The translations under genes were made by a program, and so were the position numbers. A DNA stretch of 44,084 nt from contig JAFAGA010000004.1 in assembly GCA_023423045.1 (NCBI GenBank), positions 1 to 44,084 of the forward strand, written 5' to 3'. The notes beneath the pieces were generated by a model. That model saw only the letters and a list, made by a program, of their open reading frames with translations. It did no database searches and was not told where the DNA came from. This document shows positions 25,878-34,434 of this stretch, in pieces; within the stretch, counting starts at the first letter, position 1, and the number at the start of each line of letters is the position of its first letter. This stretch comes from Bacillota bacterium (GTDB lineage Bacteria > Bacillota > Clostridia > Lachnospirales > Lachnospiraceae).

Positions 25878-27890
25878 TCAACAAGGTTCGATATAAGCTG
25901 TTACAGCTATAGGCAGGGTAAAAAAGACGGAGGTTCCTTTACCTTCCTCGCTTTCCAGCCAGATGATTCCATCATGCAGTTCTATGATATTCTTGCATAT
26001 GAACAAGCCCAATCCGGTGCCGGTATCCTGACCACCTCCGGATTTTTCTTTTTTATAATACCGTTCAAATAGATAGGGAATGCGATCAGCGGCAATGCCA
26101 ATCCCGGTATCCGACACACAGACAAGAACCTGAGTATCCTGCCGTCCGGCGGATATGGTAATTACGCCCTCCGAAGTAAAGCGCACCGAGTTGGAGATCA
26201 GGTTGACAATCACCTGGGATATCCGCGCGGGATCGGCATATACATCGGGCAGCCCCCCTTCTATCCGGATGTTCAGACGATTTTGATTCTTATTAAGTAT
26301 GGGATAATGGGTTGTCACGGCAGCATGGACAATTTCGTCTAAATGACAGCATACCGGCTCCATCGCCATACGGCCTTCCTCCATGCGGGTAATCTCAAGA
26401 ACCTGTCCCACCATCAGGGAAAGCCGTTCCGCCTCGGAGGAGATGAGGGTCATTCTGCGGGACACCTCACCGGCCTCCAGCGTGTCCCGCTGCTCGGCAA
26501 GCTGCTTTGTGGTTTGGGCATAACCGGACATGACCGTAAGCGGTGTTTTCAGCTCATGGGTTACGTTGCCGAGAAATTCCGTTTTCAGCCGATTCAGGCT
26601 TTCCAAGGCCATTTTCTCCGCTTCCAGTTTCTGCTCCGCTTGCCTTGCTTCCGACAGCACCCGGCTGTTCATCTGGAACAGGGACACTGTCTGCGCCACC
26701 ACAAATACCAGCATGGCGAGCTCGGAGATGGTCGCGTGATCGCCGCTGCCGAAGAGATGGCTGGACATCAGAATGTCCCCCACCGCTGCCATATAGAACA
26801 CCGAGATACCAAACAAAGCTGCACTCTGTTCCCTGTTCGGACTCTGGATTGTCCAGAACAGGCCGCCGATGCCGGGCACAATCACGCTAATGAGCAGGAG
26901 CTGGTAAATCACCAGTGTTTTCGTATAGAAAAGTGAGTCGGTCAGAAGCAGGATCAGACCATATGCAAGAGAACCGCTAATGGCCACTATAAACGTGATT
27001 TTCAAAAACCTGCTGGTTGCGTACTGCACCAGATAGAGAGACAGGAAAATTGTCAGCAGCACCACGCTCATATATTCCAGCATGGAGATAAGGTTGCCCG
27101 AAATAGGGAAGTAGGTCCATGCCCGGCTTTGAATCCACTCCCGCAGCGCCATTGTCAAACAGGCTAACGCAAAAAACAGTGTCGCCTTCGTAGGGGAGAG
27201 CATCAGATAAACACCCAGCAGCAGCACCGCCGCACATAAAAGCACACCCACAACAACAAAGCCCATGATGGGTTCTGTCGAAACCGGCAGCACGGTATGG
27301 GCGGCTTTTTCCAGGGTGATCTCAGCCAGCCGGGCGCCGCCTCGGAAATGGTAAAACCGGGCCGCTTGGACGATGATATCCAGTCTGCCATCCTGAGGTG
27401 CGGCATGGAGAGAGAGCCGGTCCTCCCATACGTCATTGTCACTCTTTGTGGTTCCAAGGCGTCCCGCCTGTCCCGCCGATTCGCCGTTAACATACACCTT
27501 CATGGCGTGGCGGCCCAGAAAACGAAGAGTCATGGCATATCCTTCATTCTTGTCGGGCACCTTCACCACAAACCGCTGGGAGAGATAATCTACACGGGTC
27601 TCGCCATAGCGATCCGTGCCTTCAGGCACGGCCGTATCAGCATTTTCCGGTGTTAGGTATAGATTGGGATAGTAGGTGCTGCCGGGCTCCAGATGGACCA
27701 CTCTTTTATCCAAATCCGAAATACCGGTCAAGTCATAAACACCGTTATGCTCGATAACAGTGATGCCTTCCATGCCTTCCTGGAATCCCGGCAGTCTGAC
27801 CAGCAGTGTCATAGCAAACACCATAATAAGCGATGAGGTCAGAATAAACAGCAGCCGGTGTCTATTTGCAAACTGTTTGATACGCGACAA
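25878..27890 (-). CDS. Sensor histidine kinase with 7TMR-DISM-like input region
   Basis: This 670-residue kinase has an N-terminal membrane helix, an extracellular beta-sandwich of about 180 residues with LRFLGRHAMKVYVNG, and then a block of about seven membrane helices (residues 205-400), as in 7TMR-DISM receptors. A short coiled coil leads to HisKA with NVTHELKTPL (phosphoacceptor His near 445). The HATPase domain has NLISNSVRF, DTGIGIA and GTGLGLFICK. The frame begins with TTG, nine bases after GGAGG. No regulator gene adjoins it. The OmpR-type regulator at 31858 has a similar GC-rich composition and is the likely partner. Confidence 0.88.
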   Translation of the reverse strand: MSRIKQFANRHRLLFILTSSLIMVFAMTLLVRLPGFQEGMEGITVIEHNGVYDLTGISDLDKRVVHLEPGSTYYPNLYLTPENADTAVPEGTDRYGETRVDYLSQRFVVKVPDKNEGYAMTLRFLGRHAMKVYVNGESAGQAGRLGTTKSDNDVWEDRLSLHAAPQDGRLDIIVQAARFYHFRGGARLAEITLEKAAHTVLPVSTEPIMGFVVVGVLLCAAVLLLGVYLMLSPTKATLFFALACLTMALREWIQSRAWTYFPISGNLISMLEYMSVVLLTIFLSLYLVQYATSRFLKITFIVAISGSLAYGLILLLTDSLFYTKTLVIYQLLLISVIVPGIGGLFWTIQSPNREQSAALFGISVFYMAAVGDILMSSHLFGSGDHATISELAMLVFVVAQTVSLFQMNSRVLSEARQAEQKLEAEKMALESLNRLKTEFLGNVTHELKTPLTVMSGYAQTTKQLAEQRDTLEAGEVSRRMTLISSEAERLSLMVGQVLEITRMEEGRMAMEPVCCHLDEIVHAAVTTHYPILNKNQNRLNIRIEGGLPDVYADPARISQVIVNLISNSVRFTSEGVITISAGRQDTQVLVCVSDTGIGIAADRIPYLFERYYKKEKSGGGQDTGTGLGLFICKNIIELHDGIIWLESEEGKGTSVFFTLPIAVTAYIEPC

Positions 27891-28148
27891 TATACGGCAC
27901 CTCCTTCTGATGGATTGAATCTCTTTTTACTAATTATATTTCTTAATTCCAAATTTTTCAACAATCTATGGAAGATTGCCCTATGTCTTTATTATAGTTC
28001 AGTCTGCCGTATTCAGAAGAAGCTTGACAAATCCTCATAAAGCACCAATAAATACTTGTTTCAAATAGGAACAGAGTATGTATCTCTACATACCCTGCCC
28101 TTTTATTCCTGCTGATATTGTCTTAATGAAGGAACAAATCGGATGATA

Positions 28149-28535
28149 TTACTTTATCGCATGATCATTCCACTCGATTTTTACGATTTCAGGCTTTTCA
28201 CTGTTATACCTGACCGTATGCACTGACCGTGTGCTGCTATAAATGCTTAACTTATACGTATCCCCGCTTTTGTCTGTAAATGCCAGATAACCTGACCCGC
28301 TGCCAAACCCTTTCGGACCCTGCGCGTCAACATTGACTACATAGTCGAAGTATCCTGGCGAACCCGTTAATGTTATCCCGTATACACATCCACCATCATT
28401 AAATTTAATGATATCATGCAATTGTAAGGAACCATTGATCGATACCTCCGAATTCATTGTCATTCCGTCTCTGCGCTCTGCCCATGAGTTTTGGCCAAGA
28501 TTTTTTGCTGTAAAATCAGAAATAGGATATCCCAT
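28149..28535 (-). CDS. Small hypothetical protein
   Basis: This 128-residue protein has no signal peptide or membrane helix and I do not recognise it. It is rich in Ser, Gly, Asp and aromatic residues and appears all-beta. Visible segments are AERRDGMTMNSEVSINGSLQLHD, GSPGYFDYVVNVDAQGP and a C-terminal TVRYNSEKPEIVKIEWND. A lectin-like or pore-forming-toxin-like sandwich is conceivable but not shown. GGGAGG seven bases upstream favours the ATG at 28535 over a start 19 codons earlier. It lies 67 bp downstream of the surface protein gene on the same strand. Confidence 0.7.
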   Translation of the reverse strand: MGYPISDFTAKNLGQNSWAERRDGMTMNSEVSINGSLQLHDIIKFNDGGCVYGITLTGSPGYFDYVVNVDAQGPKGFGSGSGYLAFTDKSGDTYKLSIYSSTRSVHTVRYNSEKPEIVKIEWNDHAIK

Positions 28536-28602
28536 ACTAATACCTCCCATAGTTATTGTTTTGTTTTTTAACACGACAATATCAGCGATCAAGCACGCTA
28601 TT

Positions 28603-31308
28603 TTATTTCACCGTATATCTAAAGGTGAAGGTCTTTGTTTTTTTGCTGTATAAGAGAATGGTCGCATAAACCGTGGCTGTTCCCTTTCCCTTCGCGGTGA
28701 TCAATCCATCTTCGTCCACGATTGCCACCTTCATGTCGGAACTGCGGAAGGTTATACTAACCCCTCCAAGGGCCGGATTGCTGGTTTTATCCTTACTATT
28801 CTTCACCAGCTCCAAGGAAGGCGGAAGCTGTACTGCGATTTTAGCTGTGCTGTTCTTGCCGCTTCCTGCGGTAAGCTTTGTTTTATCTGCAGTCACTTTA
28901 ATCTGGTTTCTTAACGAAATGATCTGGTTTGCGGCGGCTTCCTTCGGCAATACCGCATAATCAGAGCAATGCACCAGACTGACGGTAATATAACCATCCT
29001 GATCTACGATATAACGTGAACTGTAAGGCAAGGTCTCCAGCTTCCCTGTCTCCGGGTCGCAGTGATACAGATAAATCTTGTCTCCCGGCTCTATCCCATA
29101 CTCATTTCCCACATAGATTCTAACACTGGCCTGAGCAGGCAGGATTCCTTCGTGTCCAAAGTGGATTACCATCCCTTTGGTCTCATCCACGGCATTCTCA
29201 TTCAACAATTGTCCAAGCTGTGAATCCCCAATTGCCTGGAGGGTCAGTGACAGATTTACATCCGTAAGCTTGTTGACTGAAGCTGCAAGATTCTTTTCCT
29301 CAAAAGTCCAGCCATACAGCTCCCTGCCATTCTCATCTGCTACCGACAATGTAATATCTTTACCGGATTCCCTGGCTGCTTCCATGAGTTTTTGATCCAG
29401 CCTGATATTAGAGATACTGATATTCTCTTGGGAATACAGGCTCTGCGGTATAGTGAGTGTAAGCTTTACTTCTGCCGCATCGCTTTTCTGAATCGATTCC
29501 ATTATACCCTCAGAGGCTATGGGTATCTCAAGCACCAGAGGATCTTTTGATTGACCTCCCCCTGCCGCTGTCTGGATGCTCTTTGCCGGCAATTCGATGG
29601 TAATATCAAGTGTGTTATTCTTTTCATTATTGGAAATGCTGATCCTTCCCTGTCCGTCAATGCCTTTGATATCCAGTCCCAGCTTCTGAGAGGGAGCAGA
29701 GGTTGGCACAGGTGCAGGGTCCGAAGGAGGTGTCGGACTTGTCTGTCCTCCCCCCTGCTGTTTTGTAATGATAACCGTATACCATATACGCACACCACCA
29801 CTTTCCGAAGTTACTGCAAGATATACCATGGTTTCTTTTTCTATAAGACTTACTGTATTATCTGCTATTTCCTGGGTAAGGGCTGCATCACGGTAGAGTT
29901 TCCATGTTGCTCCTTCACTGACCACAGCTGAGACTGTGTGGTTGCCCGTTCCTGCTGCTACCGTTCCAGTAATTTTGTACGCATTCAAATCAATCACTGC
30001 AGAGGTAAGATTAATCTGCGATACTTTTGCCTTATTGCTTTTCTCCATTACTGTAAGCGTGCCATTATGATGAGTCAGGTAATAATTAGCTTTTCCCTCT
30101 TCATTTAATTCAGCCTGTGTGAGAAAATCGATTACTGAAGATCCCGGTGTATTCGTATCACTAACATTATATTTACGTACGGCATCTACTTTAAGACAAT
30201 GATCTATATCGTCTCCTATAAAACCAGAATACTGAACACTCCAATTACTATCAGGCAGATCATCCGTCCGCCCAACAGTAAAATTGGTACAAAAAACTCT
30301 TACTTCCCGCCTGGCGATGGAAAAATCAATACTGGTCGAGCCGATATAGCCTGAGTCCGCCGGCATAGATACCGTCAGTGTATAATTCCCGGCATTGGTC
30401 GGCGCCTCTGAGCTGTCATAGGGATTGCCGTTATTTGCTGTACCGGTGTAATGATAAATATAATCCCCTGCATAATCCTCCACTGCAGGGCTGCCTGTAT
30501 AACCCTTCCAGGGGGTGCCATTGTATTCTTTGTTTTCACCGGTCATTCCTGTAATATTCACAGGAACAGTATCAGATGCTGTTACAGTTAACGTAAATGT
30601 AGTATCCTTGTAGAAAAAACTATTTGTAAACTTTATTTCTATTGTACTCGAAGCTCCCGCTGCTGCCGCCTTCACATCAAAAGTCAGAGCCGTAGGATCC
30701 CAAGGCCACCCCACTACCGGGTCTAATATTGGTGTTCCCGTTACTAAATCACCCGTATTAATAACTGTTTTTGTACTGCCCCTATTATAAAAGGCTCTTA
30801 TAATCTCCTCAGAAAGAACATATTTGATCCCTGTTTTTGCCGTATTACTTTTTACAAGTATCTCGTCTGATTTAATTCCTGTATAGTTCCCCTTGTTAAC
30901 TGTGAACTTTGTTCTGGCACTGGTTACCGTACGACCTTCTTCATCGGATATTTCGCAATAAAATTCATATTCCCCAGGATACATTTCCCAATTATCCACC
31001 TCCAGAACATCCGGAACAGCTATTTTATTGCTTTTTCCTTCTGTTAAAGGGAAGACCGCATTCGCACTTTTAACAACCATATACCATTGATAGCTTAACG
31101 CACTGCCTGAAACCGATACTGCCTTCACTTCAAGCTCTGCATAATCAGCATTCTCTTCCACATAGTCTACCGCTACCTCCGGCTCCGGCTGCACTGTTAT
31201 GTTAATCGGATCCCCTTCTGCCGCAGCGACAACCTTTCCCGGCATCAATGTGATTACCATACAAAGTATCAGGAGCAAACTGACACTCCTTTTAATTTTT
31301 TGCTTCAT
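28603..31308 (-). CDS. Secreted multidomain surface protein with MBG/YDG, cadherin-like and Ig-like domains
   Basis: This 901-residue exported protein has a Sec signal peptide (KQKIKRSVSLLLILCMVITL, cleavage near VVAAAEG). Ig-like repeats follow, then an MBG/YDG-like domain around NKEYNGTPWKGYTG. Next are a cadherin-like beta-sandwich, a Pro-rich linker (TSPTPPSDPAPVPTSAP) and a beta-rich domain. A C-terminal BIG2-like repeat contains DMKVAIVDEDGLITAKGKG. No LPXTG or cell-wall-binding repeat is visible, so it is probably secreted or loosely attached. The frame opens 45 codons upstream inside the DUF2442 gene; AAGGAGGA and the signal peptide mark the start at 31308. Confidence 0.85.
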   Translation of the reverse strand: MKQKIKRSVSLLLILCMVITLMPGKVVAAAEGDPINITVQPEPEVAVDYVEENADYAELEVKAVSVSGSALSYQWYMVVKSANAVFPLTEGKSNKIAVPDVLEVDNWEMYPGEYEFYCEISDEEGRTVTSARTKFTVNKGNYTGIKSDEILVKSNTAKTGIKYVLSEEIIRAFYNRGSTKTVINTGDLVTGTPILDPVVGWPWDPTALTFDVKAAAAGASSTIEIKFTNSFFYKDTTFTLTVTASDTVPVNITGMTGENKEYNGTPWKGYTGSPAVEDYAGDYIYHYTGTANNGNPYDSSEAPTNAGNYTLTVSMPADSGYIGSTSIDFSIARREVRVFCTNFTVGRTDDLPDSNWSVQYSGFIGDDIDHCLKVDAVRKYNVSDTNTPGSSVIDFLTQAELNEEGKANYYLTHHNGTLTVMEKSNKAKVSQINLTSAVIDLNAYKITGTVAAGTGNHTVSAVVSEGATWKLYRDAALTQEIADNTVSLIEKETMVYLAVTSESGGVRIWYTVIITKQQGGGQTSPTPPSDPAPVPTSAPSQKLGLDIKGIDGQGRISISNNEKNNTLDITIELPAKSIQTAAGGGQSKDPLVLEIPIASEGIMESIQKSDAAEVKLTLTIPQSLYSQENISISNIRLDQKLMEAARESGKDITLSVADENGRELYGWTFEEKNLAASVNKLTDVNLSLTLQAIGDSQLGQLLNENAVDETKGMVIHFGHEGILPAQASVRIYVGNEYGIEPGDKIYLYHCDPETGKLETLPYSSRYIVDQDGYITVSLVHCSDYAVLPKEAAANQIISLRNQIKVTADKTKLTAGSGKNSTAKIAVQLPPSLELVKNSKDKTSNPALGGVSITFRSSDMKVAIVDEDGLITAKGKGTATVYATILLYSKKTKTFTFRYTVK

Positions 31309-31325
31309 ATTCCATCTTTCCTCCT

Positions 31326-31574
31326 TCATTTTTTTTCTTCCCTGCTTTCCAGCATTTCGAATATTTCCTCCAAGCTGAGGCTGGGTCCATTCTTCCAGAA
31401 TATTCTCTCTCCATCCGTCAAAGGGCGCGGCAGAAGAGTCCACTTGCCTAGCTGTGCATAAGAACTATCCTCCCTCAGCAACTTCGTAATGTCGAATAAG
31501 ATTAAATTGCCGTTGCTAAGTTCTATATCCAATGTAGCGTTATCCAGTGTGTCCACACGGACAATTCTTGCCAT
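31326..31574 (-). CDS. DUF2442 domain protein
   Basis: This 82-residue cytosolic protein has the DUF2442 pattern: RVDTLDNATLDIELSNGNLILFDI, then a variable stretch and a C-terminal ERIFWKNGPSLSLEEIFEMLE. Related proteins often accompany DUF4160 partners in toxin-antitoxin-like pairs, but no such partner is visible here. GGAGGTG precedes the ATG. It lies 17 bp upstream of the surface protein start and is probably cotranscribed. Function unknown. Confidence 0.82.
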   Translation of the reverse strand: MARIVRVDTLDNATLDIELSNGNLILFDITKLLREDSSYAQLGKWTLLPRPLTDGERIFWKNGPSLSLEEIFEMLESREEKK

Positions 31575-31857
31575 AATTCACCTCCACATTTTCCTGATTC
31601 TTATTATTTTCACGGTGGTTCGCGGCCCTGTCTTCCCTGCTTGTTTTTTCACCTCCTTTTTCATGGTTCTCAATCTTCTTATTCACCTCATATTCCCACC
31701 ATATCAATGGGTAAGAGTCTTTTTCTAAAGAATAGCAAAAAAAAATCAATCTGTGAGCATTGTTAAGAAATCTTAACAGCAAAGACCGACTTTTGAAGGG
31801 GTTTCCTTTTTTGCAAAAATATGGTAGACTAATTGAAGATAAAAGAGGGGTGGCAAA

Positions 31858-32544
31858 ATGAAAAAAGTAAAGATTTTGATGGTAGAAGACGAAGCGGATG
31901 TTCTTCATATCAACCGGGAATACTTTGAAGGCAAGGGCTATGAAGTGATCTGTGCAGCGACTCTTAATCAGGCAGGGTTTCTTCTGGAGGAGCATAACCC
32001 TGATCTAATTCTGCTGGATGTGATGATGCCGGATGGCTCGGGATTTGACTTTTGCAGCCGTGTGCGCCAGAAAACCAATGCCCCCATTATCTTCCTGACC
32101 TGCAGAGGTGAGAATGAAAGTGTGGTAAACGGTCTGTTACAGGGCGGAGATGATTATGTTACCAAGCCCTATGATTTAAATGTGCTGAACGCAAGAGTAG
32201 CCGCCCAGCTTCGCCGGGCGGGTGTCATGACAGCGGGGCGGATTGAACTTCCCCCTCTGAGCATTGATTTTCTATCCGGAGAAGCGACCCTGGACGGGGA
32301 GCACATCAGCCTGACGCAGAAGGAGCTGCAGCTATTGGGTTGCTTTGTTATATTTGCAGGGCGGAGGCTCAGCTATGATGAAATCTACCGCCGTGCCTGG
32401 GGCGGAGACTCTCCCGGCTCCTCCCGTACCATTGCCGTCCATGTGGCCAATCTACGTAAAAAGCTGAAGGCAGACGAAAACGGATGGTTTGAGTTGGTCA
32501 ACTCGGGAAAAGAGGAATACATATTCAGTAAAATTCGCTACTGA
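31858..32544 (+). CDS. OmpR-family response regulator
   Basis: This 228-residue regulator has the receiver domain MVEDE (8-12), Asp54 in LLDVMMPDG, and the switch Lys in YVTKPYD. The C-terminal winged helix has LTQKELQLLGCF, SRTIAVHVANLRKKL and a final YIFSKIRY. The GAGGGGTGG ribosome binding site lies just before the ATG. It diverges from the DUF2442/surface protein/small protein set, which suggests it controls them. The kinase at 25878-27890 is the nearest sensor without an adjacent regulator. Confidence 0.92.
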   Translation: MKKVKILMVEDEADVLHINREYFEGKGYEVICAATLNQAGFLLEEHNPDLILLDVMMPDGSGFDFCSRVRQKTNAPIIFLTCRGENESVVNGLLQGGDDYVTKPYDLNVLNARVAAQLRRAGVMTAGRIELPPLSIDFLSGEATLDGEHISLTQKELQLLGCFVIFAGRRLSYDEIYRRAWGGDSPGSSRTIAVHVANLRKKLKADENGWFELVNSGKEEYIFSKIRY

Positions 32545-32564
32545 TTAACAATAAGATAGTAAAC

Positions 32565-32592
32565 AAAAAAGCACTTCTCCACGAAGTGCTTC
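32565..32592 (-). terminator. Rho-independent terminator of tRNA-Gln
   Basis: On the minus strand AAGCACTTC and its complement GAAGTGCTT surround a 5-nt loop and are followed by a run of T. It lies four bases after the tRNA 3' end and could also end the plus-strand regulator transcript. Confidence 0.85.
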
Positions 32593-32595
32593 AAG

Positions 32596-32667
32596 CTGGG
32601 GTACTAGGATTCGAACCTAGAGATGCTGGAGTCAGAGTCCAGTGCCTTACCGTTTGGCGATACCCCA
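32596..32667 (-). tRNA. tRNA-Gln (anticodon CTG)
   Basis: The minus strand folds as a complete 72-nt tRNA. The acceptor stem is TGGGGTA/TACCCCA with a G discriminator. The D-arm contains CGCCAAACGGTAAGGC, the anticodon stem CTGGA/TCCAG has loop CTCTGAC giving anticodon CTG, and the T-arm is TAGGTTCGAATCCTA. A U1-A72 pair is typical of tRNA-Gln. The CCA end is not encoded. Confidence 0.95.
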
Positions 32668-32803
32668 ATAGTTATTCTGTTTCATGGCTTGTTCCAACCG
32701 CCACGAATGATATTCTAACATATCCTTCTATCTTTTTCAAGCACTAAATTTTAATTTTCCAAATTATTTTCCTTCTTATTTTTCTCCTGTCTTAAATCAT
32801 TGG

Positions 32804-34000
32804 CTATTCCTCCGCAACAAAGCTGTTTTCCATAGTTATAATACACTGATATCTGGGGTCCTGCTGCCGTATCTCATCGATAATTCGGGACAGGAGCTTC
32901 TGTTCCTCTGCCTTGGTATAGGAATAGGGAAGAACCAGGTCAAAGATCAGATTAATCTGATGCTCTCCGTTCACAATACGAAAATCATGAATCGATGCTT
33001 TCTCTTCCAGTCTTTTTATAATGCCGAGAACCATTTTCTTTTTCTCGGTTACCGTGCTGTCGTTGACCTCGATGGGATCCATATGAATCACAAGGAAGAT
33101 ATCCAGCTTCTCCAATACATCCCTCTCAATACGATCAATGGTCTCGTGGGCATGTTCAAAGCCGATATCATTGGGTACTTCCGCATGAATCGTTGCCATA
33201 TGGCGGGTAGGTCCATAATTATGAATGATCAGATCGTGGGTTCCGCAGATTCCCTCATAGCTCTCCACCATATTGGTTATCTTCTGGTATACCTCCCGCT
33301 GAATCGCCTGACCAAGGAGGGGCTCCAGAGTCTCCTTGGCGATCTTAATTCCGGCGATCATGACAAAGACAGATACCAGGAGGCCGACATAGCCGTCAAT
33401 GTTCACTCCGGTTATCCCGACAATCAGAGTTGAAATAATTGTGGAAGAGGTTACTATGACATCATTTCTTGAATCTGCCGAGGTTGCCAGCATCATGGTA
33501 GAATTGATACGCTTCCCCAGCTTCCGGTTGAATAAGGACATCCATATCTTCAGAAGTACCGATACGATCAGAATACCAACCAACACCGGTTGAAAGGACA
33601 GCTCCTCGGGATGCAATACCTTATCCAAAGCCCCTCGAAACAAGCTTAGTCCTACCTGGAGTATAATAAACGCTACCGCAAGGGCTGCAATGTACTCGAA
33701 GCGGCCATGTCCGAAGGGATGTTCCTTATCTGCAGGCCTTTCTGCCAGCTTCACGCCAATAAGGCTAATGACGGAGGATGCAGCATCGGATAAATTATTG
33801 AACGCGTCTGCCATAATGGAGATACTGTTAATGAGCATTCCAATGAACAGCTTCGTCAGAAAAAGCAGTGCGTTACAGGCAATCCCCACCAGGCTGGACA
33901 GTATGCCATAGTTTGTGCGTACCTTGGGGTTCTCGATATTTGTATAATCCCTGATAAATAATTTCACTAAGATTTCCGTCAAATCCATATCCCCTTCCAT
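32804..34000 (-). CDS. Cation diffusion facilitator (CDF) family metal exporter
   Basis: This 398-residue membrane protein of the CDF family uses proton exchange to export divalent metals such as Zn, Fe, Mn or Co. Helix II has SISIMADAFNNLSDAASS, the first metal-site Asp pair. HPFGHGRFE follows the second helix, and a later segment reads TSADSRNDVIVTS. The C-terminal cytoplasmic domain contains a YGPTRHMATIHAEVP strand and a further extension of about 100 residues that is longer than in short CDFs. Met1 and Met5 are both possible starts; neither has an ideal ribosome binding site. Metal specificity cannot be read from the sequence. Confidence 0.9.
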   Translation of the reverse strand: MEGDMDLTEILVKLFIRDYTNIENPKVRTNYGILSSLVGIACNALLFLTKLFIGMLINSISIMADAFNNLSDAASSVISLIGVKLAERPADKEHPFGHGRFEYIAALAVAFIILQVGLSLFRGALDKVLHPEELSFQPVLVGILIVSVLLKIWMSLFNRKLGKRINSTMMLATSADSRNDVIVTSSTIISTLIVGITGVNIDGYVGLLVSVFVMIAGIKIAKETLEPLLGQAIQREVYQKITNMVESYEGICGTHDLIIHNYGPTRHMATIHAEVPNDIGFEHAHETIDRIERDVLEKLDIFLVIHMDPIEVNDSTVTEKKKMVLGIIKRLEEKASIHDFRIVNGEHQINLIFDLVLPYSYTKAEEQKLLSRIIDEIRQQDPRYQCIITMENSFVAEE

Positions 34001-34026
34001 CTCTCATACATAATATACATTATGAG

Positions 34027-34240
34027 AATAAAGTTAATCTACTTCCAACACTCCGATTACAGGAACATGCACTCGGTTCCTGTAATATAAATTGTCAAAA
34101 TAAAGTTAATCTATTTCCAGCACTCCGATTACAGGAACATGCATTAGGTTCCTGTAATATAAATTGTCAAAATAAAGTTAATCTATTTCCAGCACTCCGA
34201 TTACAGGAACATGCACTCGGTTCCTGTAATATAAATTGTC
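34027..34240. repeat. Three tandem 72-bp repeats, each with an 11-bp hairpin
   Basis: Units start at 34027, 34099 and 34171 with an exact 72-bp period and only a few substitutions. Each unit holds ATTACAGGAAC, a 9-nt loop (ATGCACTCG or ATGCATTAG) and GTTCCTGTAAT. The flank AATAAAGTTAATCTA is also repeated. The array lies in the 434-bp gap between the divergent CDF exporter and the glycerophosphodiesterase genes. No T-run follows the stems, so ordinary terminators are unlikely. Confidence 0.92.
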
Positions 34241-34434
34241 AGAAGTTACAAGAATGCAATTATTGTAGCATACGCATAATAAAAGTCAAGTTTTTCACCT
34301 GCTCAGCAGACCGTTCATCCCATACAAAAAAATACGTCATAATTACATACAAATTTCTTGTCTAATCCACACGAATCATGCATAATACATTCATGGGATG
34401 CATCCCTTTTTAAATTGCTGAACGGAGAATGATC

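Noticed and set aside
26343..26936. Long open frame of 197 codons on the plus strand opposite the kinase
   Set aside because: It is rich in His, Arg and Cys from reading the antisense strand of a GC-rich kinase gene; no recognisable domain or start signal.
28076..28093. Hairpin GTATGTA/TACATAC as terminator after the small unknown gene
   Set aside because: The stem is only 7 bp and is not followed by a T-run on the minus strand, so I do not call it a terminator.
31540..31995. Minus-strand open frame of 151 codons across the DUF2442 start and the regulator start
   Set aside because: It overlaps two better genes out of frame, and its predicted protein is a mix of Phe/Ser-rich and Asn/Glu-rich segments without a family signature.
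34027..34240. Possible CRISPR array (three regularly spaced hairpin repeats)
   Set aside because: The entire 72-bp unit is repeated including the would-be spacer, there are only three units and no cas genes are nearby.
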